NCBI RefSeq assembly: GCF_000003815.2
Contig: NC_049981.1
Span: 10,021,735-10,085,734 of the forward strand
From: Branchiostoma floridae
Taxonomy: Eukaryota; Chordata; Leptocardii; Amphioxiformes; Branchiostomatidae
DNA length: 64,000 nt
Direction of reading: 5' to 3'
Positions 23,701-36,099 of the stretch are shown one piece after another; the first letter of the stretch is position 1, and every line of letters begins with the position of its first letter. A model generated the notes under the pieces. It did no database searches and was not told where the DNA came from. It saw nothing but the letters and a program-made list of their open reading frames with translations. Made by a program: the position numbers and the translations under genes.

Positions 23701-26357
23701 ATCGGTTGTAGGCAGAAGTTGATATGCCTCTATATCTATTATTCTTAAGAATACATTCAACCATCTCTCTGCCAAATTTGGTACTTTTAGACAAATCGCT
23801 GCTTTTGGAAAAATATCGGGTTGGCCCTGAACCCAGGGGTCCTGGTTTCGAATCCTGTCATGCTATCGATCATGTTCCCTTGGAAAAGGCTGTCTTTCCT
23901 CTCTCCACCCAGGTGCAATTAAAATGGGTACCCGACTTCGTTTGGGGGTGTAAATAGTTGGGCTCCACCTTCCAGTACCATGCCTTAGTGGATAACAACC
24001 CGCATGCCCATAAGGCATTTTAATGCGTAGAAGGTATTGGATTTTTGACCATCCAGCACATTTCCTCAATCAGGGAATGGGACTTCAGGTTTTCGTATTT
24101 CACCACTGTTCTTTAAGGTTAAGTCCTAACGATTTTTTCTTCACCTCTGGCAGGATTTCATCTACTCCCTGATCGCCTTCATCCTGTACTTTGTGGCGGC
24201 CATTGTGCAGACGTGGTCTGTAGCCGACCAGTACGCACCCATCTCCGGGTACGCTGACTTCTGGAGCGACTGGTACATCACCTACTCCATCGCCTGCGTA
24301 AGTTCCATTTAACATTTTAAAATAACGGTCATAACGGTAACTATATTCAAACTCCGCAGAATACAGTTACAATGACTTTTGATGCGACAAGCACATCATT
24401 TTCTACATCGCCTGTGTAAGTTCCTTCTATTCAATTTAAAAAAAAAATAAAAATCATAACGGTACCTATATTCAAACTCCGTGGAATTCAGTACAATGGC
24501 TATTGAAGCGACTAGCACCTCACCTACTAAATCGACAGTGTAAGTTTCTTCTATTCAAATCTTAAAAAAAACGGTCATAACGGTACCTACATTCAAACCT
24601 CGTGGAATGCAGTTACAAAGACACCAAATACTAGTACGACTGGTACATCACCTATTCTATCGCATGAGTACGTAAGTTGCCATATATTACATATTCACAA
24701 ATTAACGGCCACAACGGTCAAATGTCCTTAACACGTATTCGTATTTGATTATGCTAAAAAAACATATGGTTCAAAGATATTTTGGCTTTTATATCAGACA
24801 TGAACATTATTTTCTATGACTTCAAGTAACTCTAGGGGGACAACTACGTGTTTGATCACCAATATTCCATAAATTATTCATCGGTAAAATGCTTCCCTTG
24901 ACAAATCACTGTAAGAAATTATTAATGAGACAATTGTCAGGTAACAAAGAGATGATTCACCTCGTGGAAATCACTGTCCTGGTATTTACATTGGGACTCT
25001 AATGATTGTCATCACTTCGGTTACTGACAATATGATTTCAATCCCAAAGCTTTCAATGAAATTAAGGCGTATGCTCAAAATTATTTTTCATTTTCTTTGT
25101 CATCTCAGAATGTACATCATGAATTAAGCCCGAATATGAATCTTCTTTTGAACACTTATCGTTAAAGAATGGTTAATACCTCACCCCAATGCATTTACGT
25201 TGGCAGATTCAGGACTGCCCAGTTGCCATTACCATGCAATATATACCACCGAGTGAGCGAGGCGACTGGTCCAACAATGGACACTAACCAAAGCTCTTGG
25301 CTGGCCAATGTTATTCCAGCCTCAAATAGATATTGAATCTGGTATTGAGCAATCACTTGTATGGATATAAGGTAATATTAGCTTATTTGTTTAACAGGCT
25401 TTACCGATTTTTTTTTTAAGCGATGGACAACTTGACATCAAGTCATGATGAGCTATGCTCTTTTCTGCATTTAGGCCTTCTCCTGGTTGGTGGCGCTGCT
25501 GTACATCATCAACGCGTTTGTGAGCTACATCTACTTCCGCAGCCGCACGGTGGTGTGCTCCATCCACAACCAGGCCCCGCGGAGGAACGACACGCCCATC
25601 AAGGCACTCAGTCACAAGAGAAACAACGAGCCTGAACAAGCACGCAAGGTAACGAGCAACTCAGTTGACACTTTCTTTTTCTGTAGTGACTTTAAAACTT
25701 TAATGACTGATTTTGTATGTTGAGTTACATTGTATGCCCATTTTGTTCTTTACTTTTCCTCATAAGAAAATTATTAGATTTTCTTTCTTTTCTGACAACG
25801 TTCTGTGTAATAGGGCCCCAGGCACAGTGAAAATTTTGCATGGTGTCTTTGATAGTTGATCTTGTATGTTGAGCTATAACTACAGTTCTGTTCCTTTGTC
25901 ATTCTTTTTAAATGGTGTTTTTATGTTGTTACAGGAAAGCTCTAGCTTCTAATAGACAAAGTTTAAGACTTCAGATGGATTCAAAGAACTACATGTACAA
26001 AACAACAGGACACCATTAGGCCCGCCCCTGAGGCGTTGCCAAAATATGATTGTTGTTTGACAAACTCACTACATGCCTAATGCCATTATTCATCTGTTTC
26101 AGGACAACTACTACAACCCCAACCCCCAGGAACCTAACAACTCCGGCTACTACTACGGTAAACCCAACGAGACCCCCCGCAACTACGACACCCCGCGCAC
26201 CCAGGACCAGCAGCGCCCCCCCAGCCAGGACCCGCGCCCCCCCAGCCAGGGGTACTACAACAACCAGCCCAGCTACGACCCCCCCAAACCGCTGGAGAAA
26301 CTCAAGAGGGAGAACTCCCGTGACAGCCTGGAAACTGTCATGTTCTCAGACCCTTAG
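20713..26357 (+). CDS. MARVEL-domain tetraspan membrane protein, 5 coding exons plus 5'UTR exon
   Basis: Coding exons are 20713-20790, 23373-23564, 24154-24297, 25475-25648 and 26103-26357, all joined in phase 0, for 280 codons. A non-coding first exon ends at 20268 and continues at 20583. Four hydrophobic helices follow the MARVEL pattern: 'IGALHLLELFFGFVVWVLLV', 'HWVVLVAVTCWLVTFIFIIT', 'FIYSLIAFILYFVAAIVQTW' and 'WLVALLYIINAFVSYIYF'. The N-terminus is short and cytosolic with a cysteine pair (MGVYSYTCCN). The ~85-residue tail is rich in P, N, Y and Q ('DNYYNPNPQEPNNSGYYYG') and ends '...ETVMFSDP'. Family members (MAL, plasmolipin, CMTM, proteolipid-like) organise membrane domains and vesicle traffic; which subgroup is not clear. 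Introns 2 and 4 (ending before 23373 and starting after 24297) carry duplicated splice borders, described separately. Confidence 0.82.
20857..21110 (+). mobile_element. tRNA-derived SINE, diverged copy
   Basis: It has the B-box-like GAGTTCGAATTTTAA followed by 'CCTTTGGGAAAGGCA', then 'GTACTCTTCAGTACAAACC' and an A/C-rich tail ('AAACAAACACAAACAAACC'). The same order occurs at 30650-30975. It lies in intron 2 of the MARVEL gene. Confidence 0.5.
22830..23095. repeat. degenerate short tandem repeats in an intron
   Basis: The phrase 'GTTGGAAGTCGGTAC..GCCCCCGTCTC' recurs at about 23000 and 23055, with a weaker copy (GTTGGTAACGGCCCCCGTCCC) at 22842. No gene seen from 20791 to 23372. Confidence 0.5.
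23196..23412 (+). repeat. 93-bp tandem duplication copying a splice acceptor and the start of the exon
   Basis: GTTTTCCAG plus exon-like 'CGGGTTTGTTGTGTGGGTG' occurs at 23271-23303 and again at the true border 23364-23396. The preceding 'ATATCATGATG' phrase is copied too. Using the upstream acceptor would run into TGA within 19 codons, so the downstream copy is taken as functional. Confidence 0.75.
23800..24045 (+). mobile_element. tRNA-derived SINE
   Basis: B box 'GGTTTCGAATCCTG' at 23841, then 'CCCTTGGAAAAGGCTG', 'ATGGGTACCCGACTTCG', 'CCACCTTCCAGTACC' and 'TTAGTGGATAACAACC'. The latter blocks recur at 40370-40615. It sits in intron 3 of the MARVEL gene. Confidence 0.6.
24270..24730 (+). 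repeat. ~120-bp tandem duplications copying a splice donor
   Basis: The true exon end GCCTGC|GTAAGTTCC (donor at 24298) is followed by three diverged copies with GTAAG at 24416, 24540 and 24672. Each is preceded by remnants of the exon tail ('ATCGCCTGTGTAAGTTCC', 'ACTGGTACATCACC') and followed by 'AACGGTCATAACGGTACC'. Spacing is 118, 124 and 132 bp. Confidence 0.75.
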
Positions 26358-28370
26358 ATTAATGTTTGCTGCACTCCAAAACTTGCTATGTTCCAAAAGA
26401 TACTATATGGTGTACATGTAAAGTAGAATGGCATGTTCAGGATCCAAATACGGTGCATTCCAAATGTTCTCAACTCCAAAATGTGCTCCATCTCAAACAT
26501 GCTCCATCCAAAATGTACTACATCCCAAAATGTGCTCTATACCAAAATACGACTCCATCCCAAAGCATTTTGCAATCCCCAAACATACCTGAAACACATT
26601 TTGGAAGATCCAAAAATGTAACTGGTGTTCATTTTGAATTAACCAAAAGGTACCCAACAACTTCGAATAATAAGAACATTGTGGAACGTCCCAAATGTAA
26701 CACCAAAATAAACCTGATACACATTTTGTAGAATCCCCAAAGTTAACGTAACTGATTGAGCAGCACATTTTTGTGCATGGCACCATACGGAATGCATGTT
26801 CTGGACTACAACATTAGTCACCACAGCCAAATCATTTCACATGATGTAATAGCATTGTAAAACACCCACAGTATGTGATGGTTTGCAAGTAGGCAGCTAT
26901 GTTTTTAGTCATCTCTACATCCCTTATTATAGCCAAAATATATATTCAAATGTGACTAGTCTCAAGCTATGTGTTACGTAGATGTAGGTTAGACATCCAG
27001 GTAATAAGATATGCCAAAAAGCAGTTGGAAACTGGTGGATTCCAGTTGAAACGTCTGACCATTTCCAAAATTATATCCAGTTGCTTGAGTAACTGCTTTT
27101 TGACAAGCTATGTGTTGCCTGATTTTAATACATGTAGCATATTCCTGACTCTACCAAAGGCAATTTAAATATACTGGTGAAAGAGATAATTGAAATATAT
27201 TACAATAATCCTGCACATTGTGTTTTAGTGGGTAACTGTAATCAAAGAAACTGGTACATCATAATCATTGAAAGTCACTTTGTTGGGTATCTTTTTGTAC
27301 AGGTCTGTAAACTGAATTGTAAGTCTAGATTGTGGCCCTTTGTGTAGCAAGTGGCAGGACAGAGCTGGAGGGCTGGTCACCATATATATGAATGGGTTAG
27401 AGTAAGAATAATCAGCACTGTTTGTAAGGCTAGACCATGTAAAGGTAAACATTATGTATAAGCTTATAAATGTTACCTTTCCTGTTGTAATCAGATATCA
27501 CCTACTCAAATAACCAAAAGAGGCCTTGTAACGTACTAATGACTATGATATAGAATGTATTTTTACAAAATGTATTTCTCTGATCTATGAAATTTATCCC
27601 ATGTTACCGTATGGTGGTTTGTGTATGAATAGCACAGTACTGTAAGAAATTAAAAAGTCCATGTCTGTTACTCGAGCGTGCATGAGTAGTAACTTTGTCA
27701 TTAGTAATGAGAAAACATGTATGATACATATCAATGGTGTCACATACCATGTGCTGTATACTATTGTCTTCAAGTTGACTTCACTTGTAACAAAGCCTTG
27801 GCTAAAGCCATGTTCTGAATCAAAGTTGAACTGTAATTTCCAACACAAATATGGGACTCACCCAAATCTTGGACGTCCTGTCCAACTCCAGTCTCCAGGA
27901 ATGAGCAGTCCACTACTTCTGTGACATCATGTTTTACAGATAGAACACATGACTTGGTGAGCTGAGGTTCATAAGTTCCAGAAAGTCTATGGCACCTCCC
28001 GTCTCTGTTGAGGGATGGTTGTAAAATCTTGAAACATAGAGGGCTTCTTTATTGTGTATTGTTGCTAAGGCTATTTTGTTAACAGTTGCATTTGGAAACT
28101 TGCAATGTGTAGGTTCTGTCTGTCAATAAGCCCTAAGGACACAGGTGTTGTAGTAGCTAATTTTGTCACAAGAAGCAGGCAAGCACAAAGAACAATTGTT
28201 GGTTTATAGTGTCATACTACTCTTTGTATCTAATTGGAAAATTTTATACTGTTAACATTCACATTGTAGGAACTATGCGTTTTGTGTACATGACTGTATA
28301 AAAATGACACTTTGCACTGAATTCACTTAATATGTACAGGTCCCTATGAAACTAATAAAGTGTCTCGGTG
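26358..28370 (+). terminator. 3'UTR of the MARVEL gene with poly(A) signal at 28354-28359
   Basis: About 2 kb of non-coding DNA after the stop. The first 400 bp carry degenerate short repeats of the type 'CCAAAATGTGCTCCATC'. A dispersed repeat sits at 27340-27480. ACTAATAAAGTG at 28351-28362 contains a canonical AATAAA followed by a GT-rich stretch. Frames inside (26366-26731, 27594-27848 and others) have no family signature. Confidence 0.6.
27340..27480 (+). repeat. dispersed repeat, copy 1
   Basis: 'GTAGCAAGTGGCAGGACAGA', 'GGGCTGGTCACCA', 'TTAGAGTAAGAATAA' and 'AAATGTTACCTTT' occur here in the same order as at 42173-42310. No coding or terminal structure was recognised, so the class is unknown. 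Confidence 0.65.
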
Positions 28371-28896
28371 ATGTTTTCACTTTAGATTTGCATTCTCATC
28401 ATTTCAAATCTGCAAGCTAAAGAAAAAAAATATCGATATCCTTTTTTTTGTGTAAAACATGTTAAAAGGAGTTCAATGCTATTATGAGGCACTTATCTCT
28501 GTGAGTTGTACATTAAAAGGCTTGGCTTGGACAATTTTTGTTGTACACATGTATTAGGGGCCACATTTGTCATTTTAGATGGTGACATTCAGATGGTGAA
28601 GGAGCTTTAGGTGTAAGCTACAACCTCTGCATGCAAAATAACAAAGCACACTTATCCAAAGCGGTAGGGTGTAATGACCTGGTGGTCAAAAATACAAGCC
28701 GTGGTAAGACCACTGTGCAGTTACATGTCGATGATGATAAAGCTTTTAGAATTCTACTTGAGGTCCCTATCTAGGTACATGGTTGCATTTCAGGGTAATT
28801 GTAAACAGCTATTCAAAGATTCATCTTAGTTATTCCAGACCTTGCACAACTGGGCAGTCAAGGCAAAACATCAAACATTATAGAAAAGAAGTCACT

Positions 28897-29421
28897 TTTA
28901 TTTTCTGAAGTAAGGCTTTTGTAAAACAATGACAAGAAGAAGCAACACCTTTCTAACATTCTTCATCAGTTTCAGCTTTTCTAGTTTTACAATTAAGATC
29001 CCCCTTTACACACACCACTAAACACTAAACATGAACTTAAGTGAACTTTGTAGTTGAATTATTATGTATGTGATTACTACATGACAGCAGGAACGTTATC
29101 ACATCAAAGGAATGTAAAAAAATACAGCTTAATAATATACTAAGTATAATACATGCCGACTAAGGGACGTACCGACATGGCAGTAGGGTCAAAGAATGGG
29201 TAAAAATCTGCTAATTTCTTTCCCATGCTAACTCATTATGCAAATTTGATTTTCCCCTTTTTCTAGTGTCTTTCTTAATGCTCATCATAAATCAGTAGAT
29301 TATGCTGTAAAACAAGCTGAATTTTACATGTTTTTACATTAAAGTTGTACATTTTGAGCTCAAAGAAAGTAACTAAGTGTGCTATACATCAAATGTAGTT
29401 CAGTGGTTTTAAGATAGAAAT
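28897..29421 (-). terminator. 3'UTR and poly(A) signal of WDR61
   Basis: TTTATT at 28897-28902 reads AATAAA on the minus strand, about 520 bp past the stop codon at 29422. The gene is convergent with the MARVEL gene, whose poly(A) signal is ~540 bp away. Confidence 0.5.
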
Positions 29422-32400
29422 TTACAACGGGCAGTCATAGATGTGAATGGCTCTATCGTCTGAAACCGACACAATCTTGGTTCCGTTGGTATTGTACTCC
29501 GCACACCATACCTGGTCACGGAAACAAAAGTAACGACCATTAGTAACACTATTAATTGTTAGTTAATGGCAGGAAGTAACGATCATCTATTGACAAAACA
29601 TTTTATACACACACTAAAAGAAGAAACAAAACAAACAAGGGGATATCAATACCACTTGTTCTAGTTGCCAAGTGTATGCAACAATAGCTTTGTAAGAAAA
29701 AATATGTAAGAAATTGGTAGTCAACAAACTTTTTTCAAATATTATCAGAAAATTGTCTGTAAAAAAAAACGAGGGAAAAAAAAAGCAAAATTTTGGCTAA
29801 GCTACTAGGTTTGTGTACCGGTACAGAAAATACAGGTATGGTCCAGGTCCAGAGGATCAGGTCCAGGTCCGGACCTGAACCTTATTGTTCATGAATGGGC
29901 GATACTCGAAACAATGGTCCATTGTGTACGCTACAAATGAATCTGTTTGGTGGAATATCTAATCTTCACGTAAACAATTCTAACTGCCTCTGTTAAGTTT
30001 GATTCCAAAGTTAAAACTTCACATGTTAATGTTATGTACCTGATCAAGATGGTCAAAGAAAGTGTGAGCACACTGCCTCATCCTGCCATCCCAAACCTTC
30101 ACACTCTTGTCTGAAGAACTAGAGAAAAATGTGTAGTAAAAAAATTAAAAATAGTGACCACTTACAAATGTGTATACCATACAATTCTTTTATTTCTTAG
30201 TATGTAACATTTGTAGTTAAAAGGAATGATTCAATCATCAGAGATCCTAAAAGCCTAATGTTACATGCACTATCTATTTATCATAAGTCATCACCAACAT
30301 ATCATACCACGCAATTTCCTTCAATTCCTAATGTATCATTTACAGGTATAAAGACCCCAAAATTAATCACAGATCTCAAGGGCCTTCTTGTAATCATTAT
30401 TTAATGTTATATGCATTACTGGTATTTTATCATAAGTCTGTCATCACCACACAATTCCTTTAACTTTTAATTTTTAATTTTTGCAGTTACAAAGACAAAA
30501 AAATCATCACAGATCTTAAGCCTTCTCGAAATTGACGCTATCTATATATTCATCGTTGACATCAAAACATATTGATTCCTTTTTCATCCTGTTAAATATG
30601 CCTGATAAAAGTAAAATAAATAGACTCAGATGTTGAGTCCTAATGCAGGTGTCATGGTGGCCTTGTGGTTAGGGTTGTGGGCACAGAACATGGAAGTACT
30701 GAGTTTGTATCACTGATAGGTCCCGATGATGTGTCCTTGGGAAAGGCATGCTTACATGTACATGTAACACCAAATTTGGATGGAGCAGCTGTGGATAGGA
30801 GTTAAATGTAACAAGTTTGACAAAAGCCTTGAGCACATTAAAGAACCCCACCCCACCACACTTATCAATTAGAGCAGGGGTCATTCCCAGAGTAAGTGGA
30901 TCAAATAAATCTGTCCAGGTATGCAGCTTGTACTCTTCGGTACAAAACTGGTGTGTTGTGCCATAAGGTGGTTTAATGGGTATGCAATGCAAACAAAGAA
31001 ACGTCTTACCTTGACACAAAGTGAGTGTTGTCTGGTGAAAACGACACATTCAGTACCCAGGACGCATGCCCACTCAGGGTGTGGGACAGAGACGCATGTT
31101 GGCTATTGGCAAAAAGAAAACAATTCCATCAGGCTCTGCCCTGAGGCATTGCCAATAAAAAAACAAGATAACATTATATTTGCTGCTACAGCTAATATTT
31201 TGTTCATACTAGTATTTGGTGTAACAGCTACATGCATCATTCCGTTCATATTCGCGGTGTGCATTTTGACATGAAGGCCCATTTTCCTTTCCTGTCAATG
31301 ACAGTAATGATAGGTACTTACACATCATATATCTTGATGTGGCTGTCGTCTGAGGCTGTGACCAGAAGCTGGGAGTCTCCGGAGAACGCCAGCGATCGGA
31401 TAGGCATGGCGTGGCCTGTAACAAGGATTCACAATGTTATTAAATATTAATTTCAAATAACTATCATTCTCTTGTTCATCCATACATTTTCTCTCTATTC
31501 TGAATTCAAATCTTTTCTCTCTATTCCACACTCAATTCTATGACACTTTTTGATAAAATAAAATAAGCAAATAATATAATCAAATAAAGTTGGATCAAAG
31601 ATGAAATGGTACATGTACGGGGCTACCTCAATATAGCTCCAACCCTGAGGTTTTGCCAAAAATGTGTTTAAGATATGAAATACAAACCCTCTAATGTGTG
31701 GAGAAGTTTCCCTGTTGTGATGTCAAATATGTTGATGATGCCATCAATGGCTCCACAGGCAACGTACTTCCCATCTGGACTCTGCAGAATAACACAAATA
31801 AAGAAATGTTTTTTTTTTTTTTATATCGAAATCATTCTGTCATAATAGTAGTTCTATGACACAAGATTTTGGTGTCATTCTAGAGTAATGTTACAGTACC
31901 CCAAATGGGCATGTTTTATTGGAACTACCAACATATCAAAATTCAGACAATTTCATTAAATGACTTTGAGTTACAAATATACAAACACAGACAGAAACAA
32001 TAGCCTCCTTGGAGGTCACTAGCCTCCTTCACATAGATAACAACAATTACTGTTACAGCAATCACTGACAATTATCAAGACATATATGTGCTGAAATTGA
32101 AACATAACTCTTTATATATACAGCAAATGCAGAAACTTTCGCGGTGGTTTGATGTTCGCGGTTTTCGCGATGGCCGCTTCACAGCAAACTTAAAACCACC
32201 GTGAACATTTTTCCATGGCAGTAAGAGACTACAGTGCATAGTGCTAACTTAAAACCACTGCGAAAAGTCCTTTTCCCGCTACTGCGAAATTAAATACCCG
32301 CGAACTTAAAAATACATTTACAGTATTACTGTAATAAATGCACTTGCTAGAACTTTGAAATTTCTGCTAGAAACCTTTTCCACTCATGGACAGTGTTGTC

Positions 32401-34659
32401 TTCGTTATTACCTAAATTCATTTTCAGGTACAGTTACAGTAGTTTAGTTAAGTACGTAGAGTTATCAATAATTAAGTGCAAATACGTTTTGCCAACCACC
32501 TGTAAGTTACACAAGCATGTAGTAAAGAAACATAAAGCATTGGAAAAGGTGTTCTTAAATGTGATGTTGGGAAACGTACGTAGGCGATGCTGAGAGTGAA
32601 TTTCCCGCGGGTGTCCAGCGACGTTTCCTTCTTCCCGTTCTCCACGTTGAAGATGTTGACTTTCCCACCGTGGCTGCCGGACGCGATGAACCGCGAATCG
32701 GGGGAGAAGGCAACGGTCCACGCATCAACTATAACCCGAACACGTCATGTTAATGAAGAAATAATATCCCTCATGGTTCTGAAAATCACACATTCTTTAC
32801 TGTACTTGACTATTAACTTCTAAAAATCTAAATGTGTCTTACTTTTTTATGCAAAAAGATTTGCTACATAATATTATATCAATAATAATAAAAATACCCA
32901 TCTTCCATAGATTCTTTTCTGCAAAGTTTTATTGTTGTGAGGTAAGAAATTGGCAGTAAAATGTAGGTGTTTGACAAGTATGTGTCAAGAAAGAATTATA
33001 ATAGTGTTATAAAGCCTTCATGGTAACTTTATAAAGCCTTCATGGATTTTCTTCAGAAGGATGCAAACAATGCTACCCAAGTTATCAAATGTGGCAAGAC
33101 TTGGCTTAATATTAGTATGTGCATAATCATATTATGACTCAGTCAAAACTATGTATACTTTACCTGGCCCAGCATCCATGCTCCTCATCTGTTTCCCTGT
33201 TTCAATATCCCATAACCTTATATGGGCATCAAGGGAGCTGGAGGCAACCACTGGTAACAAGGTCAAGGGTCATGCAAAATAGACAGATTACCTGATGTAA
33301 AATGTATAACAAGTGATTGTTTGCAATTACAATGCATGTTATAAAGTCTTAATTAAAAAGAAGGAGTCAAACGGTAGATCTAGGTAATTAGCAATTGTAG
33401 AAAGGATACTGGTGCCTTCCTGGTTCATGTCCACTGACACCACACCCAGCTGGTGTCCCTCAAGGGTCCATCTTAGCTCCAACTTTTCATCAACCCTGCC
33501 CAAGGCAAAGGAACATTATCTTAAGTTAGCTGAATGAATCCCACTGCTTTATGAAAGGATGATTAGTGCCCCCTAGTGACAAGTTTTGGTACTGCATGAA
33601 ACAAAGATTTCTGAGGCTAAAATTTGAAACCTACCATTTCCAGACCTTCACGCTATCGTCTACAGATCCTGTGACAATGTTGTCCACACCATCTGTGTCC
33701 GACCGTGCCCACGCACAGCTCCAGATCGCGTCATCGTGGGCTGAAAAAGTCAAGGAAATGTTTGGTACACATGTATGTATTTGATCTGTGACTGTATTGA
33801 CTGCTACCAAAATTGAATAAAACGTGGCTATCACAATAATCTAACCTTTACACATCTGACTCCAGACAGTACTGGGCCAGCAGTAATGACACTACTGGGG
33901 GTACAGATACTTACCCAGTATCAAAACAAGAACAAGAACAAAAAGAACTATTGGGGGTACGGACAGTACAGGGTGTATGGACAGTATAGGGTGTATGGAC
34001 ACTACAGGGGGTACGGACACTACTGGGGGTACGGACACTACTGGCCCATGGGGGTACGGACACTACTGGGGGTAAGAACACTACTGGGGGTACGGACACT
34101 ACTGGGGGTACGGACACTACTGGGGGTACGGACACTACTGGGGGTACGGACACTACTGGGGGTACGGACACTACTGGGGGTACGGACACTACTGGGGGTA
34201 CGGACACTACTGGGGGTACGGACACTACTGGGGGTACGGACACTACTGGGAGTAAGAACACTACTGGGCATACGGCATTTACATATTAACATGTCTGACG
34301 TTTATTCCTTAGAAAGTTCAGTTGCGGCCCAGACCCAAACTTCGACCTGAATGAGCTTGACAAGCACCCACCTGGTTACTCCTAGTGGAAAGAACAAATA
34401 TACTTACCATTCTCCTGTTTAAACAGGATGCTATACTGTTTGGGAAAAAAAGAAAAGAAAAATATAGTTAATAAAATAGTAAGCTCAAGCTACTTGTCTT
34501 TTAGATCACTGCCACTCACTCACACCATACCATTAAATGAAAATAAAATCCATAACAAAAGCAAATAAGTCTAAATTCTTCTAACAAAACCTAAGGTACA
34601 CTGCATTCTAGGAATTCTAGAAATAAATATATAAGCATGTTCACCGTTCCAACTATATA

Positions 34660-34690
<31 letters not shown>

Positions 34691-35058
34691 GCATGTGAAT
34701 TGATATGAATTGTGGGAAATATGTCAAAGGTGAAGGCCCCTGAAACATAAACAAAACATGTCTGGATATTGTAAATCGAGACAATAGTCCAAAAAAGAAC
34801 TGTTTACAAATCAGGGGCCTTGACCTTTGACATATTACCCACAATTCCTGTCAGTGCACTTGCATACTCGGAATGGTGAACATGCTTCTTCACGGCACTG
34901 CAACCCACCACAAAAACGGGAAAATGCACACATTCCATAGCCTGGATACCAGACCCCAGCCCAATCTCAAAAATACCCCACACAATAGATATTATGAGCT
35001 GGGCTCTGGTATCTAGGCTTTACATTCTATAGTCATGGGGACCAACCTGTGAGCTCAT
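29422..35058 (-). CDS. WDR61: WD40-repeat protein WDR61 (SKI8), 11 coding exons
   Basis: Exons in transcription order: 35058-35047, 34436-34409, 33740-33635, 33495-33410, 33250-33164, 32728-32580, 31781-31688, 31415-31322, 31102-31010, 30118-30040, 29511-29422. They total 918 bp, 305 codons plus stop, the known length of the family. The product is a WD40 propeller that scaffolds the cytoplasmic SKI RNA-decay complex and also joins the PAF1 transcription complex. Signatures in order: 'ILFKQENAHDDAIW', 'VKVWKW', '[12 protein letters not shown]', '[10 protein letters not shown]', '[11 protein letters not shown]', '[15 protein letters not shown]', '[12 protein letters not shown]', 'IKIYDV', '[14 protein letters not shown]', 'SVKVWDG', and the ending 'IHIYDCPL'. 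All phases agree. The first exon encodes only four residues (MSSQ; start context AACCATGA) and uses a weak donor GTTGGT, so it is the least certain. A 5'UTR intron probably leads back to the promoter near 36.1 kb. Introns hold a MITE, an 18-bp minisatellite and two small palindromic elements. Confidence 0.92.
30650..30975 (+). mobile_element. tRNA-derived SINE
   Basis: It begins with an A-box-like 'TGGCCTTGTGGTTAGGG', then a B-box-like 'GAGTTTGTATCACTG', 'GTCCTTGGGAAAGGCA' and, near the end, 'TGTACTCTTCGGTACAAAAC', with a 'CAAACAAAGAAA' tail. It matches the 20857 copy in order. It lies in an intron of WDR61 in the opposite orientation. Confidence 0.6.
32119..32325. mobile_element. MITE of the TTCGCGGT family
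   Basis: The ends TACAGCAAATGCAGAAAC and TACATTTACAGTA are inverted repeats, with 'TTCGCGGTGGTTTGATG', 'AAAACCACCGTGAACA' and 'CCCGCGAACTTAAA' inside. 207 bp, in an intron of WDR61. Confidence 0.8.
33950..34270. repeat. 18-bp minisatellite in a WDR61 intron
   Basis: The unit GGGGGTACGGACACTACT is repeated with exact 18-bp spacing (for example 34145, 34163, 34181), about 17 units, the first few diverged (GTGTATGGACAGTATAGG). Because 18 is a multiple of three, it stays open in several frames and produces false repetitive proteins. Confidence 0.95.
34633..34887. mobile_element. palindromic MITE
   Basis: The ends AAGCATGTTCACCGTTCC and GGAATGGTGAACATGCTT are inverted repeats (17 of 18). A second inner pair, 'GAATTGTGGGAAATATGTC' / 'GACATATTACCCACAATTC', extends the foldback. 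An (AT)n tract lies at 34655-34690. No coding capacity. Confidence 0.7.
34939..35020. repeat. 82-bp hairpin element
   Basis: The arms AGCCTGGATACCAGACCCC and GGGCTCTGGTATCTAGGCT are nearly complementary around a short AT-rich loop. It is probably a very short foldback MITE just downstream of WDR61 exon 1. Confidence 0.55.
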
Positions 35059-36099
35059 GGTTAATATTAACTGTCAATAAGTTAGACCAATTGCAGCGGT
35101 TTTACACAAGCAAAGGGTCAGCGGTCAGCAAAGATCACAAAGCACTGTAGCAGGAAAGGTGGGAAAATGGCATTATCTACATATTCTAAAATCTGTGCAT
35201 GGAAAAAAAAAATTAAGTTATCGACAAGCAGTACTTTTCATGCAAAAAATAGATCATAGAACAAACTAGAAACCTACAATTCCAATTATAAGCTTGGTTC
35301 AGATGAAACCGGTTAGGTCTGGCAGTTACTGAGTTAGTGATGGGTGGGGGGAGTCGGTGGGGGAGTGGGTGGGGGTGATTTGACAGCAGGTAAACTCTCA
35401 AGCTAATTCATGGGCTTGACTCCAGCATGACGGAGGCCATATCATATACATGTCATGATGTGGACATGTAAAAAGCGTGGTCGAGACAAGAAGCCAGGGC
35501 TCTTCATAGTTGACCTGCACAGTTGGGTGTGTGAGTGGGAGTTCTACTCCACTCTACTCTTTAGTACTTCAGAGAGAATATGGAGATTATAGGAATTCCT
35601 TAGATTCTGGAATGATATTCAATGACAACTTCACCCAACTCTCAATAGTATGAAATCCCCTTAACATGAATGTATCTGCTAAAGACATGTGAATATGATA
35701 AATTTGCAAAGAAAAGACACCGACAACATGTGGTGGGGAGGGGGGCATGAGAAAGTTCCCTAACAACGAAGAATCAAACCCGGTTAAATAGACATTTGTC
35801 ACCGAAACCATACATCGATTTGTACAGTTAATTCCTTAAAATCCATCCAAGCATACCTATCAATAAAAATACAACAATCGCCCCAGAACAACACTTGAAA
35901 ACAAACAAATCTTGCACGACAACAAAAACAGCGTGGAAACCCACCATTTTGGATGCTTGTGACCTTTGACCCTTTGAAAATCGAAACAGCCGTGCCGTTT
36001 TGGTGTCTTTGACTATTTCTAAATTTCTCTAACCATTTCTTGACGCAATAAAAACAAAAGAAAACAATAAAAATGCATCCTATCAAAACTTTGTACATT

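Noticed and set aside
23841-23854. tRNA gene suggested by a GGTTTCGAATCC B box
   Set aside because: No cloverleaf, acceptor stem or A box at the right distance. It is the head of a SINE.
31801-31823. T-run as poly(A) tail of a processed pseudogene on the minus strand
   Set aside because: It lies just beyond a genuine WDR61 exon border, with no retroposed gene body next to it.
33886-34350. Long repetitive frames (VRTLLG-, SSVRTP- and PPVVSV-type) on both strands
   Set aside because: They are translations of the 18-bp minisatellite in a WDR61 intron; a repeat of 18 bp stays open in several frames.
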